Source: Alistipes sp.
GTDB lineage: Bacteria > Bacteroidota > Bacteroidia > Bacteroidales > Rikenellaceae
Reading direction: 5' to 3'
Assembly (NCBI GenBank): GCA_017631275.1
Contig: JAGBTQ010000003.1
Location: 1 to 64,000, forward strand
DNA: 64,000 nucleotides
The number at the start of each line of letters is the position of its first letter. Position 1 is the stretch's first letter. Shown here piece by piece: positions 34,377 through 43,599 of this stretch. Under the pieces are notes generated by a model, which worked only from the letters and a program-made list of their open reading frames with translations, had not been told where the DNA came from and searched no databases. The translations under genes were made by a program, and so were the position numbers.

Positions 34377-37300
34377 ATGAAGAAATTTACTGAGTATAAG
34401 GGTCTTGACCTTAGTGGCATCGCCGACGAGGTGTTGGCGCAGTGGACTAAGGAGGACTCTTTTCACAAGAGCATAACCACACGTGAGGGCCACCCTACAT
34501 TCGTCTTTTATGAGGGTCCCCCATCAGCAAATGGTACGCCAGGTATCCACCACGTTATGGCGCGTACCATCAAGGACGTATTCTGCCGCTTCAAGACACA
34601 GCAGGGTTATCTCGTACACCGTAAGGCGGGTTGGGACACACACGGTCTTCCTGTGGAGCTTGGTGTTGAGAAGAAGATGGGCATCACAAAGGAGGATATC
34701 GGCAAGACAATATCTATCGAGGACTACAACAAGGCGTGCCGCGAGGCTGTCATGGAGTTCACCGACCTCTGGGAGGACCTAACACGCAAGATGGGCTACT
34801 GGGTGAACATGGACGACCCATATATCACCTACGACAACAAGTTTATCGAGACCCTTTGGTGGCTTTTGAAGCAGCTCTACGAGAAGAACCTTCTCTACAA
34901 GGGCTACACCATCCAGCCATACTCGCCAGCAGCAGGTACTGGTCTTTCGACACACGAGCTCAACCAGCCTGGTTGCTACCGCGATGTTAAGGACACGACT
35001 TGTACTGCTCAGTTCCGCATCCTCGAGCCTAAGGCTGAGATGGAGGGCTGGGGTACTCCTGTCTTCTTGGCATGGACAACAACACCTTGGACACTTCCAT
35101 CAAACACTGCACTCTGCGTAGGTCCTAAGTACGACTATGTTGCAGTACGCTCATACAACCCTTACACCGCTGAGAAGATTACAGCTGTTGTTGCCGAGCC
35201 ATTGCTCTACTCAATCTTCAACAAGAAGGGCGAGGAGCTAGCTCTCGATAGCTACAAAGCTGGCGATAAGGTTATCCCATTCGAGGTTGTTGGCAAGTGG
35301 AAGGGTACTGAGCTCGAGGGCATGCACTACGAGCAGCTCTTGCCTTGGGTTAAGCCTGTTGAGGCTGACGAGCAGGGCAACTGGAAGGAGGCTTCGGAGA
35401 AGGCATTCCGCGTGATCCTCGGCGACTACGTAACTGTTGAGGACGGTACCGGTATTGTACACATCGCTCCTACCTTCGGTGCTGACGATGCCTTTGTAGC
35501 ACGTCAGGCAGGCATACCTTCGCTCTTCATGATTAACAAGCGTGGCGAGACACGTCCTATGGTCGATTTCGCTGGTAAGTTCTACCTTACTGAGGAGCTC
35601 GACGAGAAGTTTGCGAAGGAGTGCGTTGCGGAGTCATACAAGGAGTATGAGGGTCGCTTCGTGAAGAATGCCTACGACCCACAGTTCACCGTAGATGGTC
35701 GCTACGACGAGAAGGCTGCAGCCGCTGCCGAGAACCTCGACATCTACATCTCTATCAAGCTTAAGGAGTCGAACAAGGTGTTCAAAATCGAGAAGCACAC
35801 CCACAACTACCCACACTGCTGGCGTACCGATAAGCCTGTGTTGTACTACCCACTCGACTCATGGTTTATCCGCACCACAGCTCTCCGTGAGCGCATGATG
35901 GATCTCAACAAGACCATCTACTGGAAGCCTGAGTCAACAGGTACTGGTCGCTTCGGTAAGTGGCTCGAAAACATCAACGACTGGAACCTCTCACGTTCAC
36001 GCTTCTGGGGTACTCCACTTCCAATCTGGGCTACTGAGGATCGCTCAGAGCTCAAGTGCATAGGCTCGGTTGAGGAGCTTATCGCCGAGATTGAGAAGGC
36101 AGTAGCTGCTGGCGTGATGGCTGAGAACCCATATAAGAACTTCAAGGTTGGCGACATGTCGAAGGAGAACTACTCTACCGACAACATCGACCTTCACCGT
36201 CCTTATGTAGACAACATCGTGCTTGTGTCATCTAAGGGCGAGCCTATGCGCCGTGAGCCAGACCTCATCGACGTATGGTTCGACTCAGGTGCTATGCCTT
36301 ATGCTCAGGTGCACTACCCATTCGAGAACAAGGAGGGCTTCGACCAGATCTATCCTGCCGACTTCATCGCTGAGGGTGTTGACCAGACACGTGGTTGGTT
36401 CTACACATTGCACGCCATAGCAACAATGCTCTTCGACTCTGTAGCATTCAAGAATATCATCTCTAACGGCTTGGTATTGGATAAGAATGGCAACAAGATG
36501 TCTAAGCGCTTGGGTAATGCCGTAGATCCATTCGAGGTATTGAAGAAGTATGGTGCTGACGCTACACGTTGGTACATGATCTCTAACTCGCAGCCTTGGG
36601 ACAACCTTAAGTTCGACGTTGATGGCGTTGACGAGTGTCGTCGTAAGTTCTTCGGCACATTGTACAACACCTACTCATTCTTCGCCCTCTATGCCAACAT
36701 CGATGGCTTCACAGGTGCCGAGGAGGAGATTTCGGTTAATGAGCGCCCAGAGATTGACCGCTGGATTCTCTCGGAGCTTAACACCCTTGTCAAGGATGTT
36801 ACCAAGTATCTCGAGGACTACGACCCAACACCTGCGGCACGCCGCATCGACGAGTTCGTAAACGAGAACCTCTCTAACTGGTACGTACGTCTTAACCGCA
36901 AGCGTTTCTGGGGTGGTTCTATGACAGCCGATAAGCTCGCAGCATACCAGACCCTCTACACATGTCTTGAGACTGTTGTGATGCTTGCAGCGCCTATCGC
37001 TCCATTTATCTCTGACCGCATCTTCCGCGACCTTAACGCCGTAAGTGGCCGCCACACCGAAGAGAGCGTACACCTCGCTACGTTCCCTAAGTGCGACGAG
37101 AGCCTTATCAACACTGAGCTTGAGGATATGATGCAGCTTGCACAGCGCACATCGTCAATGGTGCTTGCTTTGCGTCGTAAGGTGAACATCAAGGTGCGCC
37201 AGCCACTTCAGAAGATTATCATTCCTGTGTTGGACAAGGCTATGGCTGAGCACATCGAGGCTGTTAAGCAGCTTATCATGGGCGAGGTAAACGTCAAGGA

Positions 37301-37862
37301 TATCGAGCTTATCACCGACACCACAGGTATCATCACTAAGCGCATCAAGCCTAACTTCAAGACGTTGGGTGCTAAGTGTGGTAAGTATATGAAGCAGGTT
37401 GCTCAGCTCGTAGCATCGTTCACTCAGGAGCAGATTGCCGCTGTTGAGTCAAATGCCGAGACAATCCTAAAGGTTGAGGACGCAGAGTTTGTTACTACTG
37501 CTGCTGACTTCGAGATTACATCGGAGGATATGCCAGGCTGGTTGGTAGCCTCTGAGGGCAAGCTCACCGTGGCTCTCGACATCACCATCACTGACGAGTT
37601 GCGTCGTGAGGGTGTAGCACGTGAGTTGGTAAACCGCATCCAGAATATCCGTAAGGAGTCTGGCTTCGAGGTTACCGATAAGATCCGTGTTGAGATTGAG
37701 GCTACCGAGCTCACAACACCAGCTATCGAGAGCTTCGCCGAGTATATCGCACAGCAGACCTTGGCGTTGGAGGTTAAGGCTTCAGCCGCTCCTGCGGGCG
37801 ACAAGATTGTTGACTCCGACATCGACGAATCACCTTTGAAGATTGCTGTAACTAAGGCATAA
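34377..37862 (+). CDS. ileS: Isoleucyl-tRNA synthetase
   Basis: A 1161-residue class I synthetase. The HIGH motif appears as GIHHVM, the editing (CP1) domain includes the WTTTPWTLPSNTALCVG block, and the KMSKS motif is GNKMSKRLGN. The anticodon-binding domain and a C-terminal extension (about residues 980-1161, with the ITDELRREGVARELVNRIQNIRK block) make it the long type with no C-terminal zinc finger. Heavy use of a few codons suggests high expression. Confidence 0.97.
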   Translation: MKKFTEYKGLDLSGIADEVLAQWTKEDSFHKSITTREGHPTFVFYEGPPSANGTPGIHHVMARTIKDVFCRFKTQQGYLVHRKAGWDTHGLPVELGVEKKMGITKEDIGKTISIEDYNKACREAVMEFTDLWEDLTRKMGYWVNMDDPYITYDNKFIETLWWLLKQLYEKNLLYKGYTIQPYSPAAGTGLSTHELNQPGCYRDVKDTTCTAQFRILEPKAEMEGWGTPVFLAWTTTPWTLPSNTALCVGPKYDYVAVRSYNPYTAEKITAVVAEPLLYSIFNKKGEELALDSYKAGDKVIPFEVVGKWKGTELEGMHYEQLLPWVKPVEADEQGNWKEASEKAFRVILGDYVTVEDGTGIVHIAPTFGADDAFVARQAGIPSLFMINKRGETRPMVDFAGKFYLTEELDEKFAKECVAESYKEYEGRFVKNAYDPQFTVDGRYDEKAAAAAENLDIYISIKLKESNKVFKIEKHTHNYPHCWRTDKPVLYYPLDSWFIRTTALRERMMDLNKTIYWKPESTGTGRFGKWLENINDWNLSRSRFWGTPLPIWATEDRSELKCIGSVEELIAEIEKAVAAGVMAENPYKNFKVGDMSKENYSTDNIDLHRPYVDNIVLVSSKGEPMRREPDLIDVWFDSGAMPYAQVHYPFENKEGFDQIYPADFIAEGVDQTRGWFYTLHAIATMLFDSVAFKNIISNGLVLDKNGNKMSKRLGNAVDPFEVLKKYGADATRWYMISNSQPWDNLKFDVDGVDECRRKFFGTLYNTYSFFALYANIDGFTGAEEEISVNERPEIDRWILSELNTLVKDVTKYLEDYDPTPAARRIDEFVNENLSNWYVRLNRKRFWGGSMTADKLAAYQTLYTCLETVVMLAAPIAPFISDRIFRDLNAVSGRHTEESVHLATFPKCDESLINTELEDMMQLAQRTSSMVLALRRKVNIKVRQPLQKIIIPVLDKAMAEHIEAVKQLIMGEVNVKDIELITDTTGIITKRIKPNFKTLGAKCGKYMKQVAQLVASFTQEQIAAVESNAETILKVEDAEFVTTAADFEITSEDMPGWLVASEGKLTVALDITITDELRREGVARELVNRIQNIRKESGFEVTDKIRVEIEATELTTPAIESFAEYIAQQTLALEVKASAAPAGDKIVDSDIDESPLKIAVTKA

Positions 37863-37895
37863 GCTAAATAGTGGGGTATAACCCCTTTGTAAAAG

Positions 37896-37928
37896 ACTCC
37901 GAACGGCATATGTTGTTCGGAGTTTTTT
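37896..37928 (+). terminator. ileS terminator
   Basis: ACTCCGAAC (37896-37904) pairs perfectly with GTTCGGAGT (37915-37923), followed by a run of T to 37928. Confidence 0.85.
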
Positions 37929-38061
37929 TATGTTGCAATTTTGGTTATTCTCAGCCTTAAGCTCTGTTATTTTACTATTTTTTTATCTAATATTTGCGTA
38001 TTTCATAATTTTTGCTTAATTTTACAATTATTATAACGACAAAACTAAAAAAATAACGACT

Positions 38062-38436
38062 ATGGCAGAGGAGAAAACCCGTTACAACGACGCTGAGCTC
38101 GAGGAGTTCCGCCTGTTGATTGAGCAGAAGTTGGCCTCGGCAAGAGCCGACTACGATATGTTGCGCACAGCAACAAGCAACGAGAACGACACCGAGGATT
38201 CATCTCCTACGTTCAAGGTTATGGAGGAGGGTGCCACAACACTCTCTAAGGAGGAGTATGGCCGTTTGGCACAGCGCCAGGCTAAGTTTATCCGCAACCT
38301 CGAGATGGCTTTGGTGCGTATCAAGAACAAGACCTACGGCATTTGCAAGACCTCAGGCAAGCTCATTCCACGTGAGCGTCTATTGCGTGTTCCGCATGCT
38401 ACTGAGTGCATCGAGGTGAAGGAGGCCCGCAAGTAA
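38062..38436 (+). CDS. TraR/DksA family protein with degenerate zinc finger
   Basis: A 124-residue helical protein of the TraR/DksA type, which binds the secondary channel of RNA polymerase or acts as a general regulator. The coiled-coil part is at residues 10-85; the C-terminal block YGICKTSGKLIPRERLLRVPHATECIE has Cys only at the first and last of the four metal positions (CxxS ... HATEC). Such loss is seen in Bacteroidetes homologues. Its TAA stop is the first triplet of repeat copy C. Confidence 0.88.
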   Translation: MAEEKTRYNDAELEEFRLLIEQKLASARADYDMLRTATSNENDTEDSSPTFKVMEEGATTLSKEEYGRLAQRQAKFIRNLEMALVRIKNKTYGICKTSGKLIPRERLLRVPHATECIEVKEARK

Positions 38437-38561
38437 TTTCTTGTGATAAGGAGTCGATTGCGGCCCCTAGAAAAAATGCCACCAATGGGACGTACATCTA
38501 GTACTACCCATCGGTGGCATTTTTGCCGAGTGTAGCACTCGGCACCCTTCTGACAAGAAAT
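38434..38561 (+). repeat. Stop-codon-anchored structured terminator repeat, copy C
   Basis: TAATTTCTTGTGATAAG (38434-38450) begins on the stop codon of the DksA-like gene; CTTCTGACAAGAAAT (38547-38561) closes the element. AAAAAATGCCACCAATGGG (38471-38489) pairs with CCCATCGGTGGCATTTTT (38507-38524), one mismatch, a strong two-way terminator with the conserved GTAC-n5-GTAC tip. An extra perfect hairpin, GCCGAGTG-TAG-CACTCGGC (38525-38543), lies in the right arm. The core is nearly identical to copy E. Confidence 0.87.
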
Positions 38562-38745
38562 CTAGTGCGCTGATTGATGTGGTAGATTAAGGAGTTTAGT
38601 GATAGCCTTTCCTTAATCTCCTTAAATTCCCTAATCTCCCTATTTCAGCGCTTCCATCTATCCCATTCGTCCCATCTTTCCCATAAAATAAACCCCGTGC
38701 GAAGCACACCTTACTTTTCACCTCTCACTTTTCACTTTTCACCTT
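38562..38745 (+). repeat. Downstream module block attached to copy C
   Basis: In order: TAGTGCGCTGATTGA, then a GGTAGATTA ... AAGGAGTTTAGTGATAG block shared with copy E, CTCCCTAATCT-like short repeats, TCCCAT units (38654-38683), CCCC plus the hairpin GTGCGAAGCAC (38697-38707), and TTTCAC(C/T) heptads (38713-38745). The heptads run into the ComM-like gene, whose TGA stop (38739-38741, minus strand) lies inside the last repeat. Confidence 0.75.
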
Positions 38746-40277
38746 CCCCAGTTCTCTCTGTCGAGTGATCGATAGCCGATGGCCTCGCTGAGGTGCTGTG
38801 GCTCGATAGACTCCTTCGCTTCGAGGTCGGCAATGGTGCGGGCAACCTTTATTATACGGTCGTAGGCGCGTGCCGAGAGGTTTAGGCGCTGCATGGCACG
38901 CTCCAAGAGCTCGCTACACTCCTTCGTAAGTGGTGCAAACCTACGAAGCATAGAGCTATTCATCATGGCGTTGCAGTGTATCTCTAGGCCCTCGAACCTC
39001 TGGCGTTGCAGCTCGCGTGCTGCGACAACCCTGCATCTTACGTCGGCGCTACTCTCCTCGCGCCTCTCCGACGACATATCCTTAATGGACACGGGGGTAA
39101 CCTCAACATGTATATCTATACGATCCATCAGTGGACCCGATATATGCGACATATAGCGGTGCACCGCCGCCGCCGAACATGTACACTCCTTAGTAGGGTG
39201 GTTATAATAGCCACAGGGGCATGGATTCATCGATGCTATGAGCGTGAAGTTAGCGGGGTAGTCCACCGAGTACTTAGCACGCGATATGGTTATATGTCTA
39301 TCCTCCAGCGGCTGGCGCAACACCTCCAACACATTACGTCCAAACTCGGGCATCTCGTCCAAAAATAGCACTCCATTATTTGCCAGCGACACCTCGCCCG
39401 GCTGAGGATATGTGCCACCACCAATGAGTGCCACCTGCGATGTTAGGTGGTGTGGAGCACGGAAAGGACGCTCCAAAATAAGTCCTCGGTGTGCACCTAT
39501 CTTACCCGCCACGGAGTGTATCTTCGTTGTTTCGAGCGCCTCGTCGAGCGTCATAGGGGGCATGATTGTGGGCATGCGTCGTGCAAGCATGGTCTTACCC
39601 GAGCCAGGCGAGCCTATCATGATAATGTTGTGACCACCCGCCGCAGCAATCTCCAGGGCACGCTTTACGTATGCCTGACCCTTGACATCGGCAAAATCCT
39701 CGGCATAGAGCGACTCCTCAGCCATATCTACACTGCTTATGACATGCTCCGCAGGAGTATATGACATACGCTCCGATAGTATCTCGCAGAGCTCCACAAG
39801 GCTACTTACGCCGATAATCTCGACACCCTCGACCACAGCGCCCTCGGCAACATTCTCCTTAGGCATAAAGACACGTTTTAAGCCCCTCGCGCGCGCCATG
39901 GCAACCAACGGAAGTACACCCTTAACGCCACGTAGCTCGCCATTTAGCGAGAGCTCGCCGATAAACATACTGTCGTCTATAAACTTCGACGATAGCTGCT
40001 CGGTAGCCACCAATATACCCACGGCAATAGGCAGGTCGTACAACGAACCCTCCTTGCGCAGGTCGGCAGGGGCGAGGTTTACGACAATCTTCTTTGCCAA
40101 GAGCCTATATCCGCTATTCTCGTAGGCAGCTTGAATACGTTGTTCGCTCTCCTTGATGGTGTTATCTGGAAGTCCAACGATAAAGAGGCCAATGCCGCCA
40201 CCAGCGACATTAACCTCTACACTTACCTCGACTGCCTCGATACCCGAGATAGCGCCACTATGTATCTTTATAAACAT
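38739..40277 (-). CDS. YifB/ComM-like Mg-chelatase AAA+ ATPase
   Basis: A 512-residue protein of the YifB/ComM family; ComM is a helicase that aids branch migration during natural transformation, and homologues are widespread in non-competent bacteria. The N-terminal Lon-like ChlI fold (residues 1-165) is followed by an AAA+ core with Walker A GSPGSGKT and Walker B LFLDEMPEF, an intervening CPCGYYNHPTKECTC cysteine cluster that may hold zinc, and the C-terminal Mg-chelatase domain. It is 11 bases after dnaB and presumably co-transcribed with it. Confidence 0.94.
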   Translation of the reverse strand: MFIKIHSGAISGIEAVEVSVEVNVAGGGIGLFIVGLPDNTIKESEQRIQAAYENSGYRLLAKKIVVNLAPADLRKEGSLYDLPIAVGILVATEQLSSKFIDDSMFIGELSLNGELRGVKGVLPLVAMARARGLKRVFMPKENVAEGAVVEGVEIIGVSSLVELCEILSERMSYTPAEHVISSVDMAEESLYAEDFADVKGQAYVKRALEIAAAGGHNIIMIGSPGSGKTMLARRMPTIMPPMTLDEALETTKIHSVAGKIGAHRGLILERPFRAPHHLTSQVALIGGGTYPQPGEVSLANNGVLFLDEMPEFGRNVLEVLRQPLEDRHITISRAKYSVDYPANFTLIASMNPCPCGYYNHPTKECTCSAAAVHRYMSHISGPLMDRIDIHVEVTPVSIKDMSSERREESSADVRCRVVAARELQRQRFEGLEIHCNAMMNSSMLRRFAPLTKECSELLERAMQRLNLSARAYDRIIKVARTIADLEAKESIEPQHLSEAIGYRSLDRENWGR

Positions 40278-40288
40278 CTTACTATATA

Positions 40289-41893
40289 TTAGAATGGAGC
40301 AATGTCGTCACCAGGCTTTGAGGGTGTTGGTGCTGGACCAAGGTCGAAGTCGCTCGGCACACCGCTCATGCCACCAAAGCCACCCATATCGGCTGGAGCA
40401 CTACCCATAGGAGGTAGCGAGTTAGCACTCGATGCTGCATAGTCGTAGCTCTCGCTATATCCGCCACCATTGAGCACATCTGCCGTGATAGATGAGTCGG
40501 CATCCATAAACTTAGCCTGCTCCTTAACAAAGCGCAAAGGTACATCAGTAACCTCACCATTACGGTGCTTGGCAATGATAATCTCCGCCATACCCTCGGT
40601 AGATAGTCCCTGCTCGTTTGTTGTAAGTCCGTAGTACTCAGGACGGTGGATAAATGCTACCACGTCGGCATCCTGCTCAATAGCTCCCGACTCACGAAGG
40701 TCCGAAAGCTGTGGTCGCTTCGATCCACCACGGTTCTCCACATTACGGCTAAGCTGCGATAGGGCGATGATTGGCACATCCAACTCCTTGGCAATAGCCT
40801 TCAATGTACGCGAGATAAGAGATACCTCCTGCTCACGGTTACCTCGTGTCTCGGGCGATGCAGCCGTCATAAGCTGTAGGTAGTCGATGATAATAATCTT
40901 GATGTCGTGCTGCGTCTTTAGGCGACGCGCCTTCGAGCGAAACTCATAGACAGACAAGGCTGGAGTATCGTCGATAAATAGGGGAGCACGACCAAGCTCC
41001 AAGGTCTGCTTCTCGAGGTGCGCCCACTGCGCTGGCGAGAGGTTACCCGTACGCAAATCCTTCGACTTGAGCTGGGTCTCGGCAACAATAAGACGGTTCA
41101 TAAGCTGCACCGACGACATCTCCAACGAGAAGAAGGCAACAGGCGACTTAAGCTCCACTGCCATGTTACGCGCCATGGTAAGCACAAAGGCTGTCTTACC
41201 CATTGATGGACGCGCCGCAATGATGATAAGGTCTGAGGGCTGCCAACCGAGAGTGATGCTATCGATGTCGGTAAAACCTGAGCGCACACCATTATACTCG
41301 CCCGCAGTCTTTGCTGCCGCCTCAATCTGCTTGATAGCCTTATGCAGAATGTCGGATGCCGACTGCACCGAGCGCTTCACGTTACCCTCCGACACCTTGA
41401 AAATCTCCTGCTCGGCAAAGCCAATAAGCTCGGTAACATCCACCTCCTCGTCGTATGAGCGACGCTGAATCTCGGTTGCCGAGCGTATGAGCTCACGCTG
41501 AACATATTTTTGTGCAATAATCTTGGCATGAAACTCGATATGTGCTGCCGATGCCACACGCTGTGTTAGCTGCGCGAGATATGCCGCACCTCCCACCTTC
41601 GTAAGCTCCTTCTGCGACTTAAGCTTCTCGGTTACGGTAAAGAGGTCGATAGCCTTCATCTCGAACGAGAGATCCTGGATAGCCTTGTAGATAATTTTAT
41701 GCTCCTCGCTGTAGAAGGTATCTGCGCTAAGATACTCTTGAACATCGATGATAGCATCTTTCTCCAACATCAATGCACCCAGCACCGCCTGCTCCAACTC
41801 TATAGACTGAGGAGGTGTAACACCCGTGATATCAGTTAGTTGAGCCAATGCCTCACTATTATTTTTCGTAGCTTTGTTATATTGTTTTGCCAT
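40289..41893 (-). CDS. dnaB: Replicative DNA helicase DnaB
   Basis: A 534-residue hexameric helicase of the replication fork. The N-terminal DnaB domain (about residues 18-120, PQSIELEQAVLGALM) leads through a linker to the RecA-like motor with Walker A ARPSMGKTAF, Walker B IIIIDYLQL and the arginine-finger region. The C-terminal tail (PPMGSAPADMGGFGG) is Gly/Pro-rich and flexible. First gene of an operon with the ComM-like ATPase. Confidence 0.97.
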   Translation of the reverse strand: MAKQYNKATKNNSEALAQLTDITGVTPPQSIELEQAVLGALMLEKDAIIDVQEYLSADTFYSEEHKIIYKAIQDLSFEMKAIDLFTVTEKLKSQKELTKVGGAAYLAQLTQRVASAAHIEFHAKIIAQKYVQRELIRSATEIQRRSYDEEVDVTELIGFAEQEIFKVSEGNVKRSVQSASDILHKAIKQIEAAAKTAGEYNGVRSGFTDIDSITLGWQPSDLIIIAARPSMGKTAFVLTMARNMAVELKSPVAFFSLEMSSVQLMNRLIVAETQLKSKDLRTGNLSPAQWAHLEKQTLELGRAPLFIDDTPALSVYEFRSKARRLKTQHDIKIIIIDYLQLMTAASPETRGNREQEVSLISRTLKAIAKELDVPIIALSQLSRNVENRGGSKRPQLSDLRESGAIEQDADVVAFIHRPEYYGLTTNEQGLSTEGMAEIIIAKHRNGEVTDVPLRFVKEQAKFMDADSSITADVLNGGGYSESYDYAASSANSLPPMGSAPADMGGFGGMSGVPSDFDLGPAPTPSKPGDDIAPF

Positions 41894-42194
41894 ACCCTAA
41901 ATAAGCACAAAAATTTTCACATCCACAAAATTAGAAATTTTATCGAAAAGAGCAACTATATTTTCCCTATAAGTTATCATAAGTTGTTTTCGGGTTGTTA
42001 ACACCAAATTGTTAATAATGTAGAATTAGTACCACGCCTCGCACCTCACTATATTTTCAACTTATACCACTATAAGAAAATAATATTAAAGAAAATAGAT
42101 ATAAAATATTACATCTAAAATATTATTTATACATTTGCAGCGGAATAAAATTTGTAACAAGTTTAGTAGATATAATAAATAAAGTATAAAGATT
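41894..42194. other. A/T-rich divergent region between dnaB and the peroxidase gene
   Basis: No gene seen. It contains a dnaB -7 box on the minus strand (TAATTTTG, 41933-41926), the peroxidase -7 box at 42130-42137, and long A/T-only stretches (about 42065-42130). No clear operator found. Confidence 0.45.
42130..42137 (+). promoter_or_regulatory. Promoter -7 box of the glutathione peroxidase gene
   Basis: TACATTTG fits TAnnTTTG, 57 bases upstream of the start codon. No clear TTTG -33 box. Confidence 0.5.
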
Positions 42195-42785
42195 ATGAAG
42201 ACAACAAATAAATCGTGTGGTTGCTCATGCAACACAACAAAAAATCTATACAACTTCGAGGTAATGGCGCAGGATGGCAAGCCCCTAAAGCTCGACACAT
42301 TCAGGGGCAAAGTAGTGCTTGTGGTGAACACTGCCAGCAAGTGTGGCTTCACCTCTCAGTATGCCAATCTTGAGGAGCTATATAAGAAGTATCACGACAA
42401 GGGCTTAGAGATTTTGGATCTTCCATGCAATCAGTTTGGTGGTCAGTCGCCCGAGAGCGATGCTGAGACTACACAGTTCTGCCAGCTAAACTACGGCACC
42501 GAGTTTCCGCAGATGAAGAAGTGTGAGGTGAATGGCACAAACGAGCTACCATTGTACACATGGCTTAAGTCGCAGCAGGGTTTCAAGGGTTTTGACGAGG
42601 GTCACCCTCTTTCGAAAATTCTCGACTCGAAGCTTCGCGAGGCAGATGCCGACTACGACAAGAAGAGTGACATTAAGTGGAATTTCACAAAGTTCCTCAT
42701 CAACCGCCAAGGCGAAGTAGTTGCCCGCTTCGAGCCTACTGCCGACATGGCAAAGGTTGAGGAGAGCATAGTAGCGCTTCTGTAA
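42195..42785 (+). CDS. Glutathione peroxidase family protein
   Basis: A 196-residue thioredoxin-fold peroxidase that reduces hydrogen peroxide or lipid peroxides, in bacteria usually with thioredoxin as reductant. The peroxidatic residue is Cys (not selenocysteine) in NTASKCGFTSQY; Gln in LPCNQFGGQ and Trp/Asn in KWNFTKF complete the catalytic tetrad. An N-terminal extension with three closely spaced Cys (SCGCSC, residues 7-12) is unusual. It lacks a signal peptide. It has its own promoter and terminator. Confidence 0.94.
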   Translation: MKTTNKSCGCSCNTTKNLYNFEVMAQDGKPLKLDTFRGKVVLVVNTASKCGFTSQYANLEELYKKYHDKGLEILDLPCNQFGGQSPESDAETTQFCQLNYGTEFPQMKKCEVNGTNELPLYTWLKSQQGFKGFDEGHPLSKILDSKLREADADYDKKSDIKWNFTKFLINRQGEVVARFEPTADMAKVEESIVALL

Positions 42786-42796
42786 ATAAAAGTAGA

Positions 42797-42830
42797 GAGC
42801 CTGACCGCTAATCATAAGTTGGTCAGGCTC
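42797..42830 (+). terminator. Terminator of the peroxidase gene
   Basis: GAGCCTGACC (42797-42806) pairs perfectly with GGTCAGGCTC (42821-42830), followed by the T-rich ATTATTTTAT. It may also serve the convergent SH3 gene. Confidence 0.85.
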
Positions 42831-42852
42831 ATTATTTTATATTATAGGTTAA

Positions 42853-43599
42853 TTATTCATCTTTCTGAATTTTCACCTTTCTCTTTTCTAAATCAATGAT
42901 ATCGTTTCGCAGATATTCTTTTATTCTTTTTGCCTCATTTTTAAAATTTGTCTTGGTACACAAGTTAAAATCTGTTCCCTCCAACTCCTCTTCTGATTCA
43001 TATCCTGTTAGAAAATCAATACGATTATCGCTATTGAGTATATTAATATCAATAGAACCATAATCTTTTCTTACTTTCACATAACCAGGAATACCACTGC
43101 TCATATCCTCAAAATCAATCTCTCTAACGGCAATTAGCTTAATTTGATTGTTCTCCAAGATATAATATCCGTAAGCAGTATCATAATAGTTGCCAAATAG
43201 ACTCCAATATCCGTTGTCATAAATAGATAATGGACCAAAGAATCCTACACTCCACATACCCTCAATGGTACTAGCTGTTGCCGTGCCAGTATATGCCACT
43301 GTTGGCTCATCTTGCACAAAGCGTGATGGAACGTAGCCACGCACGCCATTATAGTTTATCTCCATCCACTCGCCCAAGTTTCTTATAAGTGTTGCTCCCG
43401 TTGGGCCATTCTTAAACTTACCAATCTTAGCTGCTTGAAATGATGGTGCTTGGCGCATATTCACAAAGCCGTCGTAGGCACAGCTATATATCTTCTCGCC
43501 GGGCTGGGCATCACCACTATACTTCACATTTGCATTTTGCGCCGAAAGAGTTAGGTTTGATAGTAGCACTATAAGTGCTACAAGGAGTAGTCGTTTCAT
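42853..43599 (-). CDS. Secreted SH3-domain protein
   Basis: A 248-residue protein with a signal peptide (MKRLLLVALIVLLSNLTLSA), a bacterial SH3 domain (about residues 35-95: SCAYDGFVNMRQAPS ... GEWMEINYNGVRGYVPSRFV), and a C-terminal part with no family I recognise. SH3b domains usually bind peptidoglycan. It is isolated, flanked by the peroxidase terminator and a long A/T-rich gap, and is itself rather A/T-rich. Confidence 0.82.
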   Translation of the reverse strand: MKRLLLVALIVLLSNLTLSAQNANVKYSGDAQPGEKIYSCAYDGFVNMRQAPSFQAAKIGKFKNGPTGATLIRNLGEWMEINYNGVRGYVPSRFVQDEPTVAYTGTATASTIEGMWSVGFFGPLSIYDNGYWSLFGNYYDTAYGYYILENNQIKLIAVREIDFEDMSSGIPGYVKVRKDYGSIDINILNSDNRIDFLTGYESEEELEGTDFNLCTKTNFKNEAKRIKEYLRNDIIDLEKRKVKIQKDE

